A stretch of DNA of 60,633 nt from Duganella sp. sic0402 (GCF_019219065.1 NZ_JAHUWK010000018.1:1-60633); one strand, 5' to 3'; counted from the stretch's first letter, positions 1 to 8,771 are shown. Program-made: numbers and translations. The notes: generated by a model not told the origin, from the sequence alone.

Positions 1-157
1 GCGGGGACTAGCCCCGCCCACGCCTTCATGTTGCCAAGGAGTCGTGCCTTGCAGGGCACGACCGTTACGCTGGCGCGGAGCTGCGCTCCACGAATTCCCC
101 GCTCCACCAACGACAGGCGATGAGCGGCGACTAATTGACGATGGTATCATCGCAGTT
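1..157. other. Leader region upstream of rapZ with two small hairpins
   Basis: No gene is visible here. Two short inverted repeats are present. One is at 1-17 (GCGGGG / CCCCGC around a five-base loop). The other is at 42-61 (TCGTGCC / GGCACGA). Neither is followed by a T-run, so neither is a convincing terminator. They may belong to the 3' end of a gene outside the window, or to the rapZ leader. An open frame into rapZ starts at 44, but its first 38 residues do not resemble the RapZ family. Confidence 0.3.
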
Positions 158-1018
158 ATGCGCATCGTACTCATTACCGGCATCTCCGGCTCAGGCAAAT
201 CCGTCGCTCTCAACGTCCTGGAAGACACGGGACATTATTGCGTCGACAATCTCCCGCCCGCCCTGCTTTCCAGCCTGGTCCAGACGCTGGCTGACGAAGG
301 CCTGCAAGCACTGGCCGTCGCTGTTGACGCCCGTAGCGCTGAGTCGCTAGCCTCATTGCCCGGTGTGGTGGAAAAGCTGCGCGAAGCCGGCCACGACGTC
401 AAAGTGATGTTCCTGACCGCGAACACCCACTCGCTGGTGGCGCGTTTCTCCGAAACCCGCCGCAGCCACCCGCTGTCGCACGAACTGCGCCCCGGCCAGA
501 ATCCCGGCGCGCGCCGCACGCTGATCGAATGCATCCTGGAGGAACGCGAACGGCTGTCGCACATCCAGCAACTGGGCCACGTCATCGACACCTCCGAACT
601 GAGCGCCAACAAGCTGCGCGCCTGGGTCAAGGACCTGGTGCTGGCCGACCATGCGCCGCTGACGCTGTTCTTTGAATCGTTTGCCTTCAAGCTGGGCGTG
701 CCGATGGACGCCGACTTTGTGTTTGACGTGCGCGCGCTGCCGAATCCCTATTACGACCTGGCGCTGCGCCCGCTGACCGGCCGCGACGCCCCGGTGATCG
801 AATTCCTCGACGCCCAGCCCAGCGCCGGCGAGATGCTGAACGATATCCGCGCCTTCGTGGAAAAATGGCTGCCCTCCTTCAAGGGAGACAACCGCAGCTA
901 TCTGACGGTGGCGCTGGGCTGCACCGGTGGCCAGCACCGCTCGGTCTACATGGCGGAAAAACTTGCGGCCTACTTCAACGCCAAGGAGCGCGTCGTCCTG
1001 CGCCACCGCGAGCAATAA
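158..1018 (+). CDS. rapZ: RNase adapter protein RapZ (YvcJ-type P-loop ATPase/GTPase)
   Basis: The product is 286 residues, matching the usual length of about 284. The N-terminal nucleotide-binding domain carries a Walker A motif GISGSGKS at residues 8-15. The C-terminal half ends with the conserved GCTGGQHRSV segment near residue 254, part of the RNA/ligand-binding domain. In enterobacteria RapZ delivers small RNAs to RNase E in control of amino-sugar synthesis; in betaproteobacteria it usually follows hprK and ptsN. I chose ATG 158 because the family begins with the beta strand MRIVLITG; the 38 codons upstream in the same frame look non-coding. Its TAA stop (1016-1018) directly abuts the TGA stop of the convergent gene, so no terminator fits between them. 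Confidence 0.95.
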   Translation: MRIVLITGISGSGKSVALNVLEDTGHYCVDNLPPALLSSLVQTLADEGLQALAVAVDARSAESLASLPGVVEKLREAGHDVKVMFLTANTHSLVARFSETRRSHPLSHELRPGQNPGARRTLIECILEERERLSHIQQLGHVIDTSELSANKLRAWVKDLVLADHAPLTLFFESFAFKLGVPMDADFVFDVRALPNPYYDLALRPLTGRDAPVIEFLDAQPSAGEMLNDIRAFVEKWLPSFKGDNRSYLTVALGCTGGQHRSVYMAEKLAAYFNAKERVVLRHREQ

Positions 1019-2083
1019 TCATAGATGGCGCAGCGGGTGCGCATAGTCAGGCCAGACCGGCCGGAACATCGCCTGTACCATCTCCTGCGTGACCGCTCCC
1101 AGCGTCGACGGGTTCCACTGCGGCACGTTGTCCTTGTCGATCACCAGCGCGCGCACGCCTTCGATGACTTCGCCGTTTTCGAAATTGCGGCGCACTAGCG
1201 CGCGCTCCATACGCAGGCAGGCCGGCACGTCCAGCGCCGCGCCACGCCGTATCAATTCATGCGTAACGCACATCATCAGCGGTGAACGGCTGGCCATGAC
1301 CGCCAGCGTGTCCTGCGCGAACTCGCTGCCATCCGCCTGCAGCGAAGCGACGATGTCAGGCACCGAGCCGGCGTTGAAATGACGATCGATGGCGGCGCGG
1401 TTGGCCGCCAGCGTACTGCCGCCAGCGTCATGCGCGGCGGCGTAGGCTTGCAGCGCTTGCGGCAAGGCGGCGCCCGGCGTGGCTGCCAGCAAGGCGTCCA
1501 GCGCGGCACGGTCCGCCGTCGGCGCGTAATGGTCGGCCAGGCCCGCGTACAGCGCATCGGCGGCACCGATGGTCACGCCGGTGACGCCCAGATAGTAGCC
1601 CAGTGCGCCGGGCGCGCGCGACAGGAAATAGCTGCCGCCAACGTCCGGGAACAGGCCGATATTCACTTCCGGCATGGCCATCCTGGTCTTGTCGGTGAGG
1701 ATACGCACGCCGCCCTGCGCGATGCCCATGCCGCCGCCCATCACCACGCCATCCATCAACGCGATGTAAGGCTTGGGATAAAAATGGACTAAATGATTCA
1801 GCGAATATTCTTCGGTGAAGAAGTCTTCCACCAGCGCACTGCCACCCTGCGGCGTGCTGCGCCCCGCTTCGTAGAAAAAGCGGATGTCGCCGCCGGCGCA
1901 GAACGCCTTCTCGCTGCTGCTGCGCACCAGCACCGCAGCGACGCTGGCGTCGTCGCGCCACGCCAGCAGCGCTTGCGTGATCGCGCGCACCATGTCGAGG
2001 GACAGTGAGTTCAGGGCCTTGGGCCGGTCCAGCACGATCAAGCCAGTGCCGTTGCTAACGCTGGTGTGGATATATTCGCTCAT
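1019..2083 (-). CDS. 3-hydroxyisobutyryl-CoA hydrolase-like (crotonase superfamily)
   Basis: A 354-residue crotonase-fold protein. The oxyanion-hole segment FCAGGDIRFFYE lies near residue 61. The block MPEVNIGLFPDVGGSYFLSR is typical of 3-hydroxyisobutyryl-CoA hydrolases of valine breakdown and distinguishes them from shorter (about 260-residue) enoyl-CoA hydratases. The expected reaction is hydrolysis of 3-hydroxyisobutyryl-CoA to the free acid and CoA in the cytoplasm. It lies nine bases downstream of the alginate lyase gene on the same strand, so co-transcription is likely, although the functions are not obviously linked. None of the usual valine-pathway neighbours (mmsA, mmsB) is present. 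Another acyl-CoA substrate is possible. Confidence 0.82.
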   Translation of the reverse strand: MSEYIHTSVSNGTGLIVLDRPKALNSLSLDMVRAITQALLAWRDDASVAAVLVRSSSEKAFCAGGDIRFFYEAGRSTPQGGSALVEDFFTEEYSLNHLVHFYPKPYIALMDGVVMGGGMGIAQGGVRILTDKTRMAMPEVNIGLFPDVGGSYFLSRAPGALGYYLGVTGVTIGAADALYAGLADHYAPTADRAALDALLAATPGAALPQALQAYAAAHDAGGSTLAANRAAIDRHFNAGSVPDIVASLQADGSEFAQDTLAVMASRSPLMMCVTHELIRRGAALDVPACLRMERALVRRNFENGEVIEGVRALVIDKDNVPQWNPSTLGAVTQEMVQAMFRPVWPDYAHPLRHL

Positions 2084-2092
2084 GCGAACATT

Positions 2093-2998
2093 CTACTTCA
2101 GATGCTCCAGCGGATTCGGCACGTCAAGCGAACCGCCGAGGCGCGGCTGCCACAAGGCCTTGCCGGCCGGCGGAGGCGGTTTGCCGACCTGGCGGTTGTA
2201 GATGGTCGTCACCTCGCGGCTGCCGACCGGCTCCTGCTCAAAGCCGGTGCGCTTCGCGATGCCGGACGGATCTGCCGAACCAGCTACCGTGAACGCCACC
2301 AGCGTGTCCAGGCGCGGATCGCGCACGTCGAGGATAGAGGCGATCATCACCAGCGGAGTGGCCGCGTAGACCTGGTAATGCAGCGCCTTCACCGCGCGCT
2401 CCATTTCCGCTGGCAGCGCGCCGTCCGGCGCCATCTGGCCTAGCGCATGCTGTAACACCTTGCGGCCCCAGTCCAGATAGCGCGCATCGCCGGTGACGCC
2501 GCCGGTCGCCGTCACCGCCAGCCCTTCCCAGTAGTAGTGGTTGTTGCGCGTGCCTTTCTTGGCGTCCGCATGCGCGATGGTGGCGTCGGCCAGCGACTTG
2601 AACCAGCCTTCGATCAGCACGCGCTGCGCCGGCGTGGCCTGCGGCTTGACGCGCGCATAGTTGAGCGCCATGCCGCTCAGCGTCCACTTGCGCACGTAGA
2701 AAGCCTGTTCGCTGGACATCTTGCCCAGCAAGGCCTTCTGCTCCGCCCAATTGGCCAGCCAGCTCAGCGCGCAGCCGGCGTCGCGGCCGTTGGCGTCCTG
2801 CGCCACATGGATCAGGAAGTCCTCGACCGGCTTGGTGTTGGCGATATTCTGCGCGCGCTTGACCGGATCGATCACCGAATGGTTTTTGTCGGAGTAATAG
2901 CTGTTGGCTTCGATATCGCTGCGCGCAGGCGGCGGCGCATCGCAAGCCTGCGCGAGCGGTGCAGCAACAGCCAGCAATAACGGTATAAATAATTTCAT
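2093..2998 (-). CDS. Alginate lyase family protein (PL5-like), secreted
   Basis: A 301-residue protein with a signal peptide (residues 1-18, ending LAQA). It has the hallmark segment of polysaccharide lyase family 5: RNNHYYWEGL at 151-160 with the Asn-His pair (153-154), followed by EMERAVKALHYQVYAATPL with Arg201 and Tyr208. In PL5 enzymes Asn, His, Arg and Tyr at these places bind and beta-eliminate poly-mannuronate or related uronates. At about 300 residues it is slightly shorter than typical AlgL (about 340-375). ATG 2998 has a good AGGAG six bases upstream. It sits ten bases after a TonB-dependent receptor gene, which suggests an outer-membrane uptake and periplasmic cleavage pair. No alginate biosynthesis genes are nearby, so use as a nutrient is likelier than a role in export. 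The exact substrate is not known. Confidence 0.8.
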   Translation of the reverse strand: MKLFIPLLLAVAAPLAQACDAPPPARSDIEANSYYSDKNHSVIDPVKRAQNIANTKPVEDFLIHVAQDANGRDAGCALSWLANWAEQKALLGKMSSEQAFYVRKWTLSGMALNYARVKPQATPAQRVLIEGWFKSLADATIAHADAKKGTRNNHYYWEGLAVTATGGVTGDARYLDWGRKVLQHALGQMAPDGALPAEMERAVKALHYQVYAATPLVMIASILDVRDPRLDTLVAFTVAGSADPSGIAKRTGFEQEPVGSREVTTIYNRQVGKPPPPAGKALWQPRLGGSLDVPNPLEHLK

Positions 2999-3008
2999 GA
3001 TGCTCCTG

Positions 3009-5903
3009 TCAGAAAGTCGTGCTCAGCTTGAGCTGGTAAGTGCGGCCATCCACATCGAGACGGCGCGGCTTCAGGTAAGAACCCTCGTATTCCTCGCGCA
3101 TCGAGTTGCTCATATTGAAGGCGTCAAAAGACACCTTGAAGTTGTTGGCAAACGTGTAGCTGGCCGACATATCCAGCTGGCCGCGCGCCTTGACCGAACG
3201 CGCCGCGCCGTTGAAGGTGCCGCCTGCCGCCAGGTCATAATCGTCGCGGTAGTTGTACACGGCGCGCACGCCCCACTGCCTGGTTTCATAGTAAGCGATG
3301 AGGTTGTAATTATTACGGGAAACGCCAGGCAGCGTCGCCGCCGAGCCGTCGTCGTTGCGGCCCTTGATGGTGGTGTAGGCATAGTTGAAGGCGCCGCCCA
3401 GGTTATTCCACGGCGCCGGCAGCCAATCCAGATTCTGCTGCACATTGAATTCCACGCCATTGACCTTGATCTTCTGCTGGTTGGTCTGGCCGGTGATCAC
3501 CACCCGCGCCGGCTGCATCGACGGCGCTTCGGCGGTGCCGACGTTGACCAGGATATCGCTCAGGCAGTTATTGCCGACGATACTCAAGTGGCCCAGGCCA
3601 AGCGCGGTCGCATCGGCCGGGCACAGGCGATTCACATCGCGTACAGGACCAACCAGACCTTTCACATCTTTCTGGAACACGGTCAGCGCCACCAGTCCGT
3701 TCGGACGGTTGTACCACTCCAGCGCCAGGTCGAAGGAATTGGCGGTGTACGGTTTCAGGTCGGCACTGCCCAGCACCACGTTATAGGTCGGCGTGGCGGT
3801 GCCCAGCGCCGGCTCGGTCACCACCGTCGATGGCGTGATATCGCGCGGCTGCGGCCGCACAAACGTGCGATAGGCCGCGCCACGCAATGCGATCTTCTCG
3901 CTCAGGTCAGCCTTGGCAACCAGCGACGGCAGGAAGTTGCGATAGCTTTGCTCGAACTGGCGCGGCGTACGGGTAGTGACCACCTTGGTGCCGCCGGGAA
4001 TGGTGACGGTGACGTTGCTGGTATCGAGCGAGTCCACGGTTTCGCGTGTGGTTTCGTAGCGCGCACCCAGGTTGCCCTTGAGCGGCACGCCGAACAGGCT
4101 GCTGCCCCAGATGCTGGACACATAGCCGGAAGCGATGCGGTTCTTGACCGAGAAGTTATACGAGGAGAAGCCGGGGTCGGCGTCGTTGTTGACCAGGCCA
4201 TACGGCGTCAAGGTCTGGCCGGGCAGCACGGTGACCGGCTTGACCGCGTTCAGCACCGCCGGAATATCCACCGCCACCCAGTTTTTGGTGTAGCCGGGAA
4301 TATAGCCGCCGGCAAAGCTGGCCACATAGGGGTTGCTGATCGCCAGCGACGGCTGGATCGCCGCGAAGTTGATGCCCTGCGCGGTGTTGCGCGTGCCGGT
4401 CGAGACAAAATCATTCTGCTCGGCGCGCAAGCCGGCCTTGACCGACTTGAAGAAGCCTTCCTCGAAACTGCGCTCGGCAAACACCTGCAAGGCGTCGACC
4501 GAGGTCAGCGCGCGGCCATTGGTGCCGGTCACGCCGAAGCGGTCGTTGCCGTTGTTGCGCGCCTGCGTGACCGAGGTGCCGGGACGCTGGTCGTACGGGC
4601 CCGGATTGATGTGGCTGACGGTCGGCGTGAACAGCGTCAGCACCGAGTTCTTCAGATCCTCGCCGCCCGAATAGTAATGGCCATACGTGCCATTCGAGCC
4701 GGGCAGCGTGCGCGCCGATTGCACGATGTCGATCGACAGCTGGTCCTGGCGGTTCTCCGCGCGCGAGCTGTGCGCCGCGCCGTTGAAGTGCCACTCGTCG
4801 TTTTCCCAATCGACGTCGGCGCTCAGGCCGTGGGTGCGCTGGCGTTGCGGCGCCGAGCGCAGCGAATCGGTGATGCTGGCGTTGGCGTAGTCGTAGGAGT
4901 TGATCATCGCCTGCTTGCCGGTCGGCGTGTCGATGGTGAAGATCGGGCCGAGATTGGTGATCGGTGAATTCGCGGTCGGATCGATATAGTTCAAATACTG
5001 GTTGGACGAATCGAGCTTGCGGTCGCTGAAATAGCCGGTCAGGTTGAGCCGCGTCTCGCCATTCATGCGCCAGCCGACGCCGGCCGCGCCGCTATGGGTG
5101 GCGCCGGTATTGGCGGTCACGGTCTGGCGGATCTGGCCGGGGAACAGAATGCCCTTGGCGTATTCCGACTTCGGATAGCGCGCGTCGAACTGCGCCTGGG
5201 TGATGCCGAGATTGGCTGCGGTCAGCTGGTCGTAATCCTGCACCTGGGTCGAGTCGCGGCGGAAGTCTTCCTTCTTGTATGCGTAGACACCGAACACCGC
5301 CAGATCCTTGCCGAAGTGCTTGTTCCACGAGACGTTGGCGTTGGGCGTGGTCAGGTGGCCCAGCTCGTCATACTCGTCGCCGATGGCGATGGCGCCGCCG
5401 TCCTTGCGTGCCAGCGCCGAGGTGATGCGCAGGTCGATATTGCCACTCAGACCGCCCGGCTGCTCGGCTGCGGTCGGGCTTTTCAGCACCGTCACCGCGC
5501 TGAAAATATCCGAGTTGAACGCGCCCAGCGGCGTCGAGCCGTTCAGCACCGGCTGCGCGAACGACATGCCGTTAATCGTCGTCAGCGCGAACGTGCCGGG
5601 CAGGCCGCGCAGGTTGATGGTGGCGTTGCGCGAGCCGGCCTCGCGGTTCAGCTGCACGCCGGGAATGCGCTGGATGGCTTCGCCCACATTCAGGTCCGGA
5701 AAGCGCCCCAGGCCGTCGGAGGAAATACTGTCGGTGATTTCCAGCGTGTCGCGCTTCATGTTGACTGCGTCCGCATACGATTTGCGGATGCCGGACACCA
5801 CTACCGTATTGGCATCGGCCGGAACGGCGTCCTGCGCCCAGGCGTTGGACAGGCATAGCAAGGCAATGGCCGCGCTCAGCGGCCGAATGGCTAAATTTTT
5901 CAT
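3009..5903 (-). CDS. TonB-dependent receptor (oligosaccharide-type, Xanthomonas/Caulobacter subfamily)
   Basis: A 964-residue outer-membrane receptor. The signal peptide ends near residue 23 (NAWA). The plug domain follows, with the TonB-box-like start TVVVSGIR, then GRFPDLNVGEAIQRIPGVQL and INLRGL, and then a long 22-strand-type barrel. The C-terminus is QLKLSTTF, with the terminal Phe needed for barrel assembly. The length and plug signature fit receptors that import carbohydrates in Caulobacter- and Xanthomonas-like bacteria. It would import an oligosaccharide using TonB energy. It is the first gene of a cluster with a PL5 lyase. Two operator-like sites and a promoter lie upstream. The transported sugar (perhaps alginate or another uronate oligomer) is inferred from context only. 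Confidence 0.9.
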   Translation of the reverse strand: MKNLAIRPLSAAIALLCLSNAWAQDAVPADANTVVVSGIRKSYADAVNMKRDTLEITDSISSDGLGRFPDLNVGEAIQRIPGVQLNREAGSRNATINLRGLPGTFALTTINGMSFAQPVLNGSTPLGAFNSDIFSAVTVLKSPTAAEQPGGLSGNIDLRITSALARKDGGAIAIGDEYDELGHLTTPNANVSWNKHFGKDLAVFGVYAYKKEDFRRDSTQVQDYDQLTAANLGITQAQFDARYPKSEYAKGILFPGQIRQTVTANTGATHSGAAGVGWRMNGETRLNLTGYFSDRKLDSSNQYLNYIDPTANSPITNLGPIFTIDTPTGKQAMINSYDYANASITDSLRSAPQRQRTHGLSADVDWENDEWHFNGAAHSSRAENRQDQLSIDIVQSARTLPGSNGTYGHYYSGGEDLKNSVLTLFTPTVSHINPGPYDQRPGTSVTQARNNGNDRFGVTGTNGRALTSVDALQVFAERSFEEGFFKSVKAGLRAEQNDFVSTGTRNTAQGINFAAIQPSLAISNPYVASFAGGYIPGYTKNWVAVDIPAVLNAVKPVTVLPGQTLTPYGLVNNDADPGFSSYNFSVKNRIASGYVSSIWGSSLFGVPLKGNLGARYETTRETVDSLDTSNVTVTIPGGTKVVTTRTPRQFEQSYRNFLPSLVAKADLSEKIALRGAAYRTFVRPQPRDITPSTVVTEPALGTATPTYNVVLGSADLKPYTANSFDLALEWYNRPNGLVALTVFQKDVKGLVGPVRDVNRLCPADATALGLGHLSIVGNNCLSDILVNVGTAEAPSMQPARVVITGQTNQQKIKVNGVEFNVQQNLDWLPAPWNNLGGAFNYAYTTIKGRNDDGSAATLPGVSRNNYNLIAYYETRQWGVRAVYNYRDDYDLAAGGTFNGAARSVKARGQLDMSASYTFANNFKVSFDAFNMSNSMREEYEGSYLKPRRLDVDGRTYQLKLSTTF

Positions 5904-5929
5904 CGTATAGTCTCTCTTTATAGTTATTT

Positions 5930-5943
5930 GGAAAACGTTTAAC
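5930..5943. promoter_or_regulatory. LacI-family-like operator, promoter-downstream copy
   Basis: GGAAAACGTTTAAC contains the perfect 8-base palindrome AAACGTTT (5933-5940), the usual core of LacI/GalR-family operators that control sugar TonB receptors. It falls roughly 30 bases downstream of the predicted start, a repressing position. No LacI-type regulator gene is in this window. Confidence 0.4.
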
Positions 5944-5974
5944 TAATTCATTAAATCATTTTCATCCATATAAC

Positions 5975-6004
5975 ACTATAAGGATTTACCACACGTTGCG
6001 TAAA
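5975..6004 (-). promoter_or_regulatory. Candidate sigma-70 promoter of the TonB receptor gene
   Basis: Read on the minus strand, TTTACG (5999-6004) and TATAGT (5975-5980) are separated by 18 bases, placing transcription start near 5968, about 65 bases before the ATG. Spacing is good and both hexamers match the consensus reasonably. It is by eye only. Confidence 0.4.
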
Positions 6005-6029
6005 CGCCAACGCAGCTTGCCAAGCATTA

Positions 6030-6043
6030 GGAAATCGTTTATC
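6030..6043. promoter_or_regulatory. LacI-family-like operator, promoter-upstream copy
   Basis: GGAAATCGTTTATC matches the site at 5930 in 11 of 14 positions and starts exactly 100 bases away, on the other side of the candidate promoter. A pair flanking a promoter at this spacing suggests repression by looping. This is inferred. Confidence 0.33.
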
Positions 6044-6052
6044 AACCCAAGA

Positions 6053-6081
6053 ACAAAAAAGGGCGCTTTCATGCGCCCTTT
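6053..6081 (-). terminator. Rho-independent terminator of the lpt-rpoN-hpf operon
   Basis: Inverted repeat AAGGGCGC (6059-6066) and GCGCCCTT (6073-6080) with a six-base loop. Read on the minus strand it is followed by a run of six T. It lies 24 bases after the hpf stop. Confidence 0.9.
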
Positions 6082-6104
6082 AGTTGGTGGTGCCGGGACC
6101 TGCG

Positions 6105-6461
6105 TCAGGTGGCGGCAGCGGGTTCGTAGCTATCCGGGATATGCTTGATCGCATCGTGCCCGTAAGACTGAACTTTGGCTTTGTATTTCATCACCTGGCG
6201 GTCCAGCTTGTCGATCAGCGTATCGATGGCGGCGTACAGGTCTTGCGACAGGCTTTCTACGTAGACGGTCTTGCCGGACATACGCAGGTTGATTTCAGCC
6301 TTCTGGCGTTTATCTTTCTCTTTAAGGTTATCTACGGTCAGGATGACAGCAATATCAATCACTTGATCAAAGTGGCGTGTGACGCGCTCCAGTTTATTCT
6401 GCACGTACTCGCGAATAGCCGAGGTCACTTCGAGATGATGTCCACTGATGGTCAGATTCAT
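6105..6461 (-). CDS. hpf: Ribosome hibernation promoting factor (HPF/YfiA family)
   Basis: A 118-residue protein of the sigma-54 modulation / ribosome hibernation family. It opens with MNLTISGHHLEVTSAIREYV and has the basic RHFDQVIDIAVILTVD...KDKRQKAEINLRMSG core. HPF binds the decoding and mRNA channel of the 30S subunit and promotes inactive 100S dimers in stationary phase. ATG 6461 was chosen because AGGAG sits five bases upstream; a GTG two codons earlier would overlap that site. It is the last gene of the lpt-rpoN cluster, 77 bases after rpoN, the standard proteobacterial arrangement. Confidence 0.95.
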   Translation of the reverse strand: MNLTISGHHLEVTSAIREYVQNKLERVTRHFDQVIDIAVILTVDNLKEKDKRQKAEINLRMSGKTVYVESLSQDLYAAIDTLIDKLDRQVMKYKAKVQSYGHDAIKHIPDSYEPAAAT

Positions 6462-6538
6462 ACACACTCCTAAAGATAATGTCGCTGCTTACGGTTAGTG
6501 CGTTGCCCCTTGCTGCCGGGCGCGCAGGAACCAAGTAA

Positions 6539-8011
6539 CTACAAAGACTTGCGGAGACTGACTGGAGGGATTTTGAGCGCTTCGCGATATTTGGCAACAG
6601 TGCGCCGCGCAATCACCATGCCCTGTTCTCCCAGCATGTCCGCAATCTTACTGTCGGATAAAGGATTTTTCGGGTCTTCAGCTCCTGTCAATTGCACTAT
6701 CAAGGCACGTATCGCCGTCGAACTTGCTTCCCCGCCAGCTTCGGTGGCGACATGGCTACCAAAGAAATATTTCAGCTCAAACATGCCGTGCGGGGTCAGC
6801 ATATATTTTTGAGTTGTTACACGAGAAATTGTGCTCTCGTGTAAACCCAGTGTATCAGCAATTTCGCGAAGCACAAGGGGGCGCATGGCGACTGCGCCGT
6901 GCGAGAAAAAGTTCTTTTGTCTTTCTACTATCGCTTGCGCCACGCGCAGGATGGTGTCGAAGCGCTGGCGCATATTCTTGATCAGCCACTTGGCTTCCTG
7001 CAGCTGTGCGCCCATCGCGCTTTCGCCCTTGCCCTGCTTGAGCAGGTTGGCATACATGGCGTTGACGCGGAGGCGCGGCATGACATCGTTGTTCAGACTG
7101 ACCTGCCAGCCGGTGCGCGATTTTTTCACGATCACATCCGGCACCACGTAGTCCGACACGTCCGACGCGAAGGCCGCGCCGGGATGCGGATTGCATAGTC
7201 GTATCACTGTCTGCGCTTCGCGCAAATCTTCGTCGTCGCACAGCAGCGCCTTTTTCAGCTTGTTGAAATCGCGCTGGGCAAACCAGGCCAGATGATTTTC
7301 CACGATGGCCAGCGCCATGCGCCGCGTCACCATCGGCACACCAGGCAAGCGCTTGATCTGGATCGCCAGGCACTCGGCGGCGTTGCGCGCGCCCACGCCC
7401 AGCGGATCGAAACTTTGCAGCAGGCTAAGCGCCGTCTGTAGTTCTTCGATTTCGACCTGCAGTTCTTCCGGCAGGCGCGCGTGAATCTCTTCCAGTGATT
7501 CTTCCAGGTAGCCGTTCTCATCAAGCGCGTCGATGATCAGCTCCACCAGCGCGCGATCGCGCATTTCCAGCACGGTGACGCGCATCTGTTCCATCAGGTG
7601 TTCGCGCAGCGTGCAGTGATGCGCTTCCAGCTGCGGGCGCGCCTCTTCGTCATCGCTGTTCTTGCTGCGGCCGGAATCGCTCCAGTCCATATCGGCGTCG
7701 GGGGTGGTGCTTTCGGTATCGGCGGCGGGGCCGTCGTAGCTGTCGGCTTCCGCCGCAGGCGCATCGCCCGGCGGACCTTCGGCCGGCGCTTCGCCTGCCG
7801 GCGCCTGCTGGTTGATCGCGCCATCGGCCAGCAGCCGCAGCGAATGGTCGAGCGGATCGTCCAGGCGTTCCAGCAGCGGGTTATCGGTCAGCAGCTGTTC
7901 GAGTTCCTGATGCAGCTCCAGCGTCGACAATTGCAGCAGCCGTATCGACTGCTGCAATTGGGGCGTCAACGCCAGATGCTGCGACGTGCGCAGTTGCAAA
8001 GACTGTTTCAT
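6539..8011 (-). CDS. rpoN: RNA polymerase sigma-54 factor
   Basis: A 490-residue sigma-54. Region I is at the N-terminus (Gln/Leu-rich, LALTPQLQQSIRLLQLSTLE). An acidic Asp/Glu/Ala/Pro-rich region II spans roughly residues 60-130. The core-binding domain follows, then a helix-turn-helix (DTLGLHESTISRVTTQKYM). The RpoN box ARRTVAKYREAL lies near the C-terminus and recognises the -24 element. It directs transcription from -24/-12 promoters that need AAA+ activators, for example nitrogen, motility and pilus genes. It begins six bases after the lptB stop, so it is co-transcribed with the LPS export genes. Confidence 0.97.
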   Translation of the reverse strand: MKQSLQLRTSQHLALTPQLQQSIRLLQLSTLELHQELEQLLTDNPLLERLDDPLDHSLRLLADGAINQQAPAGEAPAEGPPGDAPAAEADSYDGPAADTESTTPDADMDWSDSGRSKNSDDEEARPQLEAHHCTLREHLMEQMRVTVLEMRDRALVELIIDALDENGYLEESLEEIHARLPEELQVEIEELQTALSLLQSFDPLGVGARNAAECLAIQIKRLPGVPMVTRRMALAIVENHLAWFAQRDFNKLKKALLCDDEDLREAQTVIRLCNPHPGAAFASDVSDYVVPDVIVKKSRTGWQVSLNNDVMPRLRVNAMYANLLKQGKGESAMGAQLQEAKWLIKNMRQRFDTILRVAQAIVERQKNFFSHGAVAMRPLVLREIADTLGLHESTISRVTTQKYMLTPHGMFELKYFFGSHVATEAGGEASSTAIRALIVQLTGAEDPKNPLSDSKIADMLGEQGMVIARRTVAKYREALKIPPVSLRKSL

Positions 8012-8017
8012 TGAAAA

Positions 8018-8770
8018 TTACATGCGGAAGTGTTCACCCAGATAGACGCGACGCACCGACTCGTTGGCGATGATGTCGTCCGGACGGCCTGATGCCAGCA
8101 CCGAGCCCTGGTTGATAATGTAGGCGCGGTCGCAGATACCCAGCGTCTCGCGCACATTGTGATCGGTAATGAGGACGCCGATATTGCGTTCTTTGAGGAA
8201 GCGCACGATGCGCTGGATCTCAATCACGGCAATCGGGTCGACCCCGGCGAAAGGTTCATCGAGCAGCACGAAGCGCGGGTTGGTCGCCAGTGCGCGCGCG
8301 ATCTCGACACGGCGGCGTTCGCCGCCGGAGAGCGACAGCGCCTGGTTCTCGCGCAGCTTTTCGATTTGCAAATCGGCCAGCAGGGTATTCAGCCGTTCAT
8401 CAATCTCCGCCTTGGATAAAGGCTTGCCGTCCACTTTTTGGATTTCGAGGACGGCGCGAATATTTTCTTCCACCGTCAGCTTGCGGAACACCGAAGCTTC
8501 CTGCGGCAGATAGGACAAGCCCATCGACGCGCGGCGGTGGATCGGCAGCGAAGAGATATCGGCGCCGCTGATATCGATGCTGCCTGCGTCCGATGGCACC
8601 AGGCCGACGATCATGTAGAACGAGGTGGTCTTGCCGGCGCCGTTCGGACCCAGCAGGCCAACCACTTCGCCGCATTCCACTTGCAGCGACACATCATGCA
8701 CCACCTGGCGCTTGCCATAGGTTTTTTGCAGGCCTTTGACGATCAGGGTGCTACCGCAGGATGGCTCCAT
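8018..8770 (-). CDS. lptB: LPS export ABC transporter ATP-binding protein LptB
   Basis: A 250-residue ABC ATPase. Walker A is GPNGAGKTTS near residue 40, the signature is LSGGERRR, and Walker B plus catalytic Glu is FVLLDEPFAGVDP. The H-loop lies in VLITDHNVRETL. It powers LptFG to extract LPS from the inner membrane and push it across the LptC-LptA bridge. The first eight residues or so (MEPSCGST) precede the family start, so the true start may be a little later. It begins one base after the lptA stop. Confidence 0.96.
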   Translation of the reverse strand: MEPSCGSTLIVKGLQKTYGKRQVVHDVSLQVECGEVVGLLGPNGAGKTTSFYMIVGLVPSDAGSIDISGADISSLPIHRRASMGLSYLPQEASVFRKLTVEENIRAVLEIQKVDGKPLSKAEIDERLNTLLADLQIEKLRENQALSLSGGERRRVEIARALATNPRFVLLDEPFAGVDPIAVIEIQRIVRFLKERNIGVLITDHNVRETLGICDRAYIINQGSVLASGRPDDIIANESVRRVYLGEHFRM

Positions 8771-8771
8771 C

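Noticed and set aside
1..17. Hairpin at the window start as a terminator
   Set aside because: Short stem with no T-run, and the upstream context is missing.
44..157. 38-codon N-terminal extension of rapZ
   Set aside because: Not family-like; the P-loop strand must follow directly after Met at 158.
2904..4967. 687-codon open frame opposite the TonB receptor gene
   Set aside because: Arg/His/Ala-rich shadow translation of a high-GC gene; no domain pattern, and it lies across two well-supported genes on the other strand.
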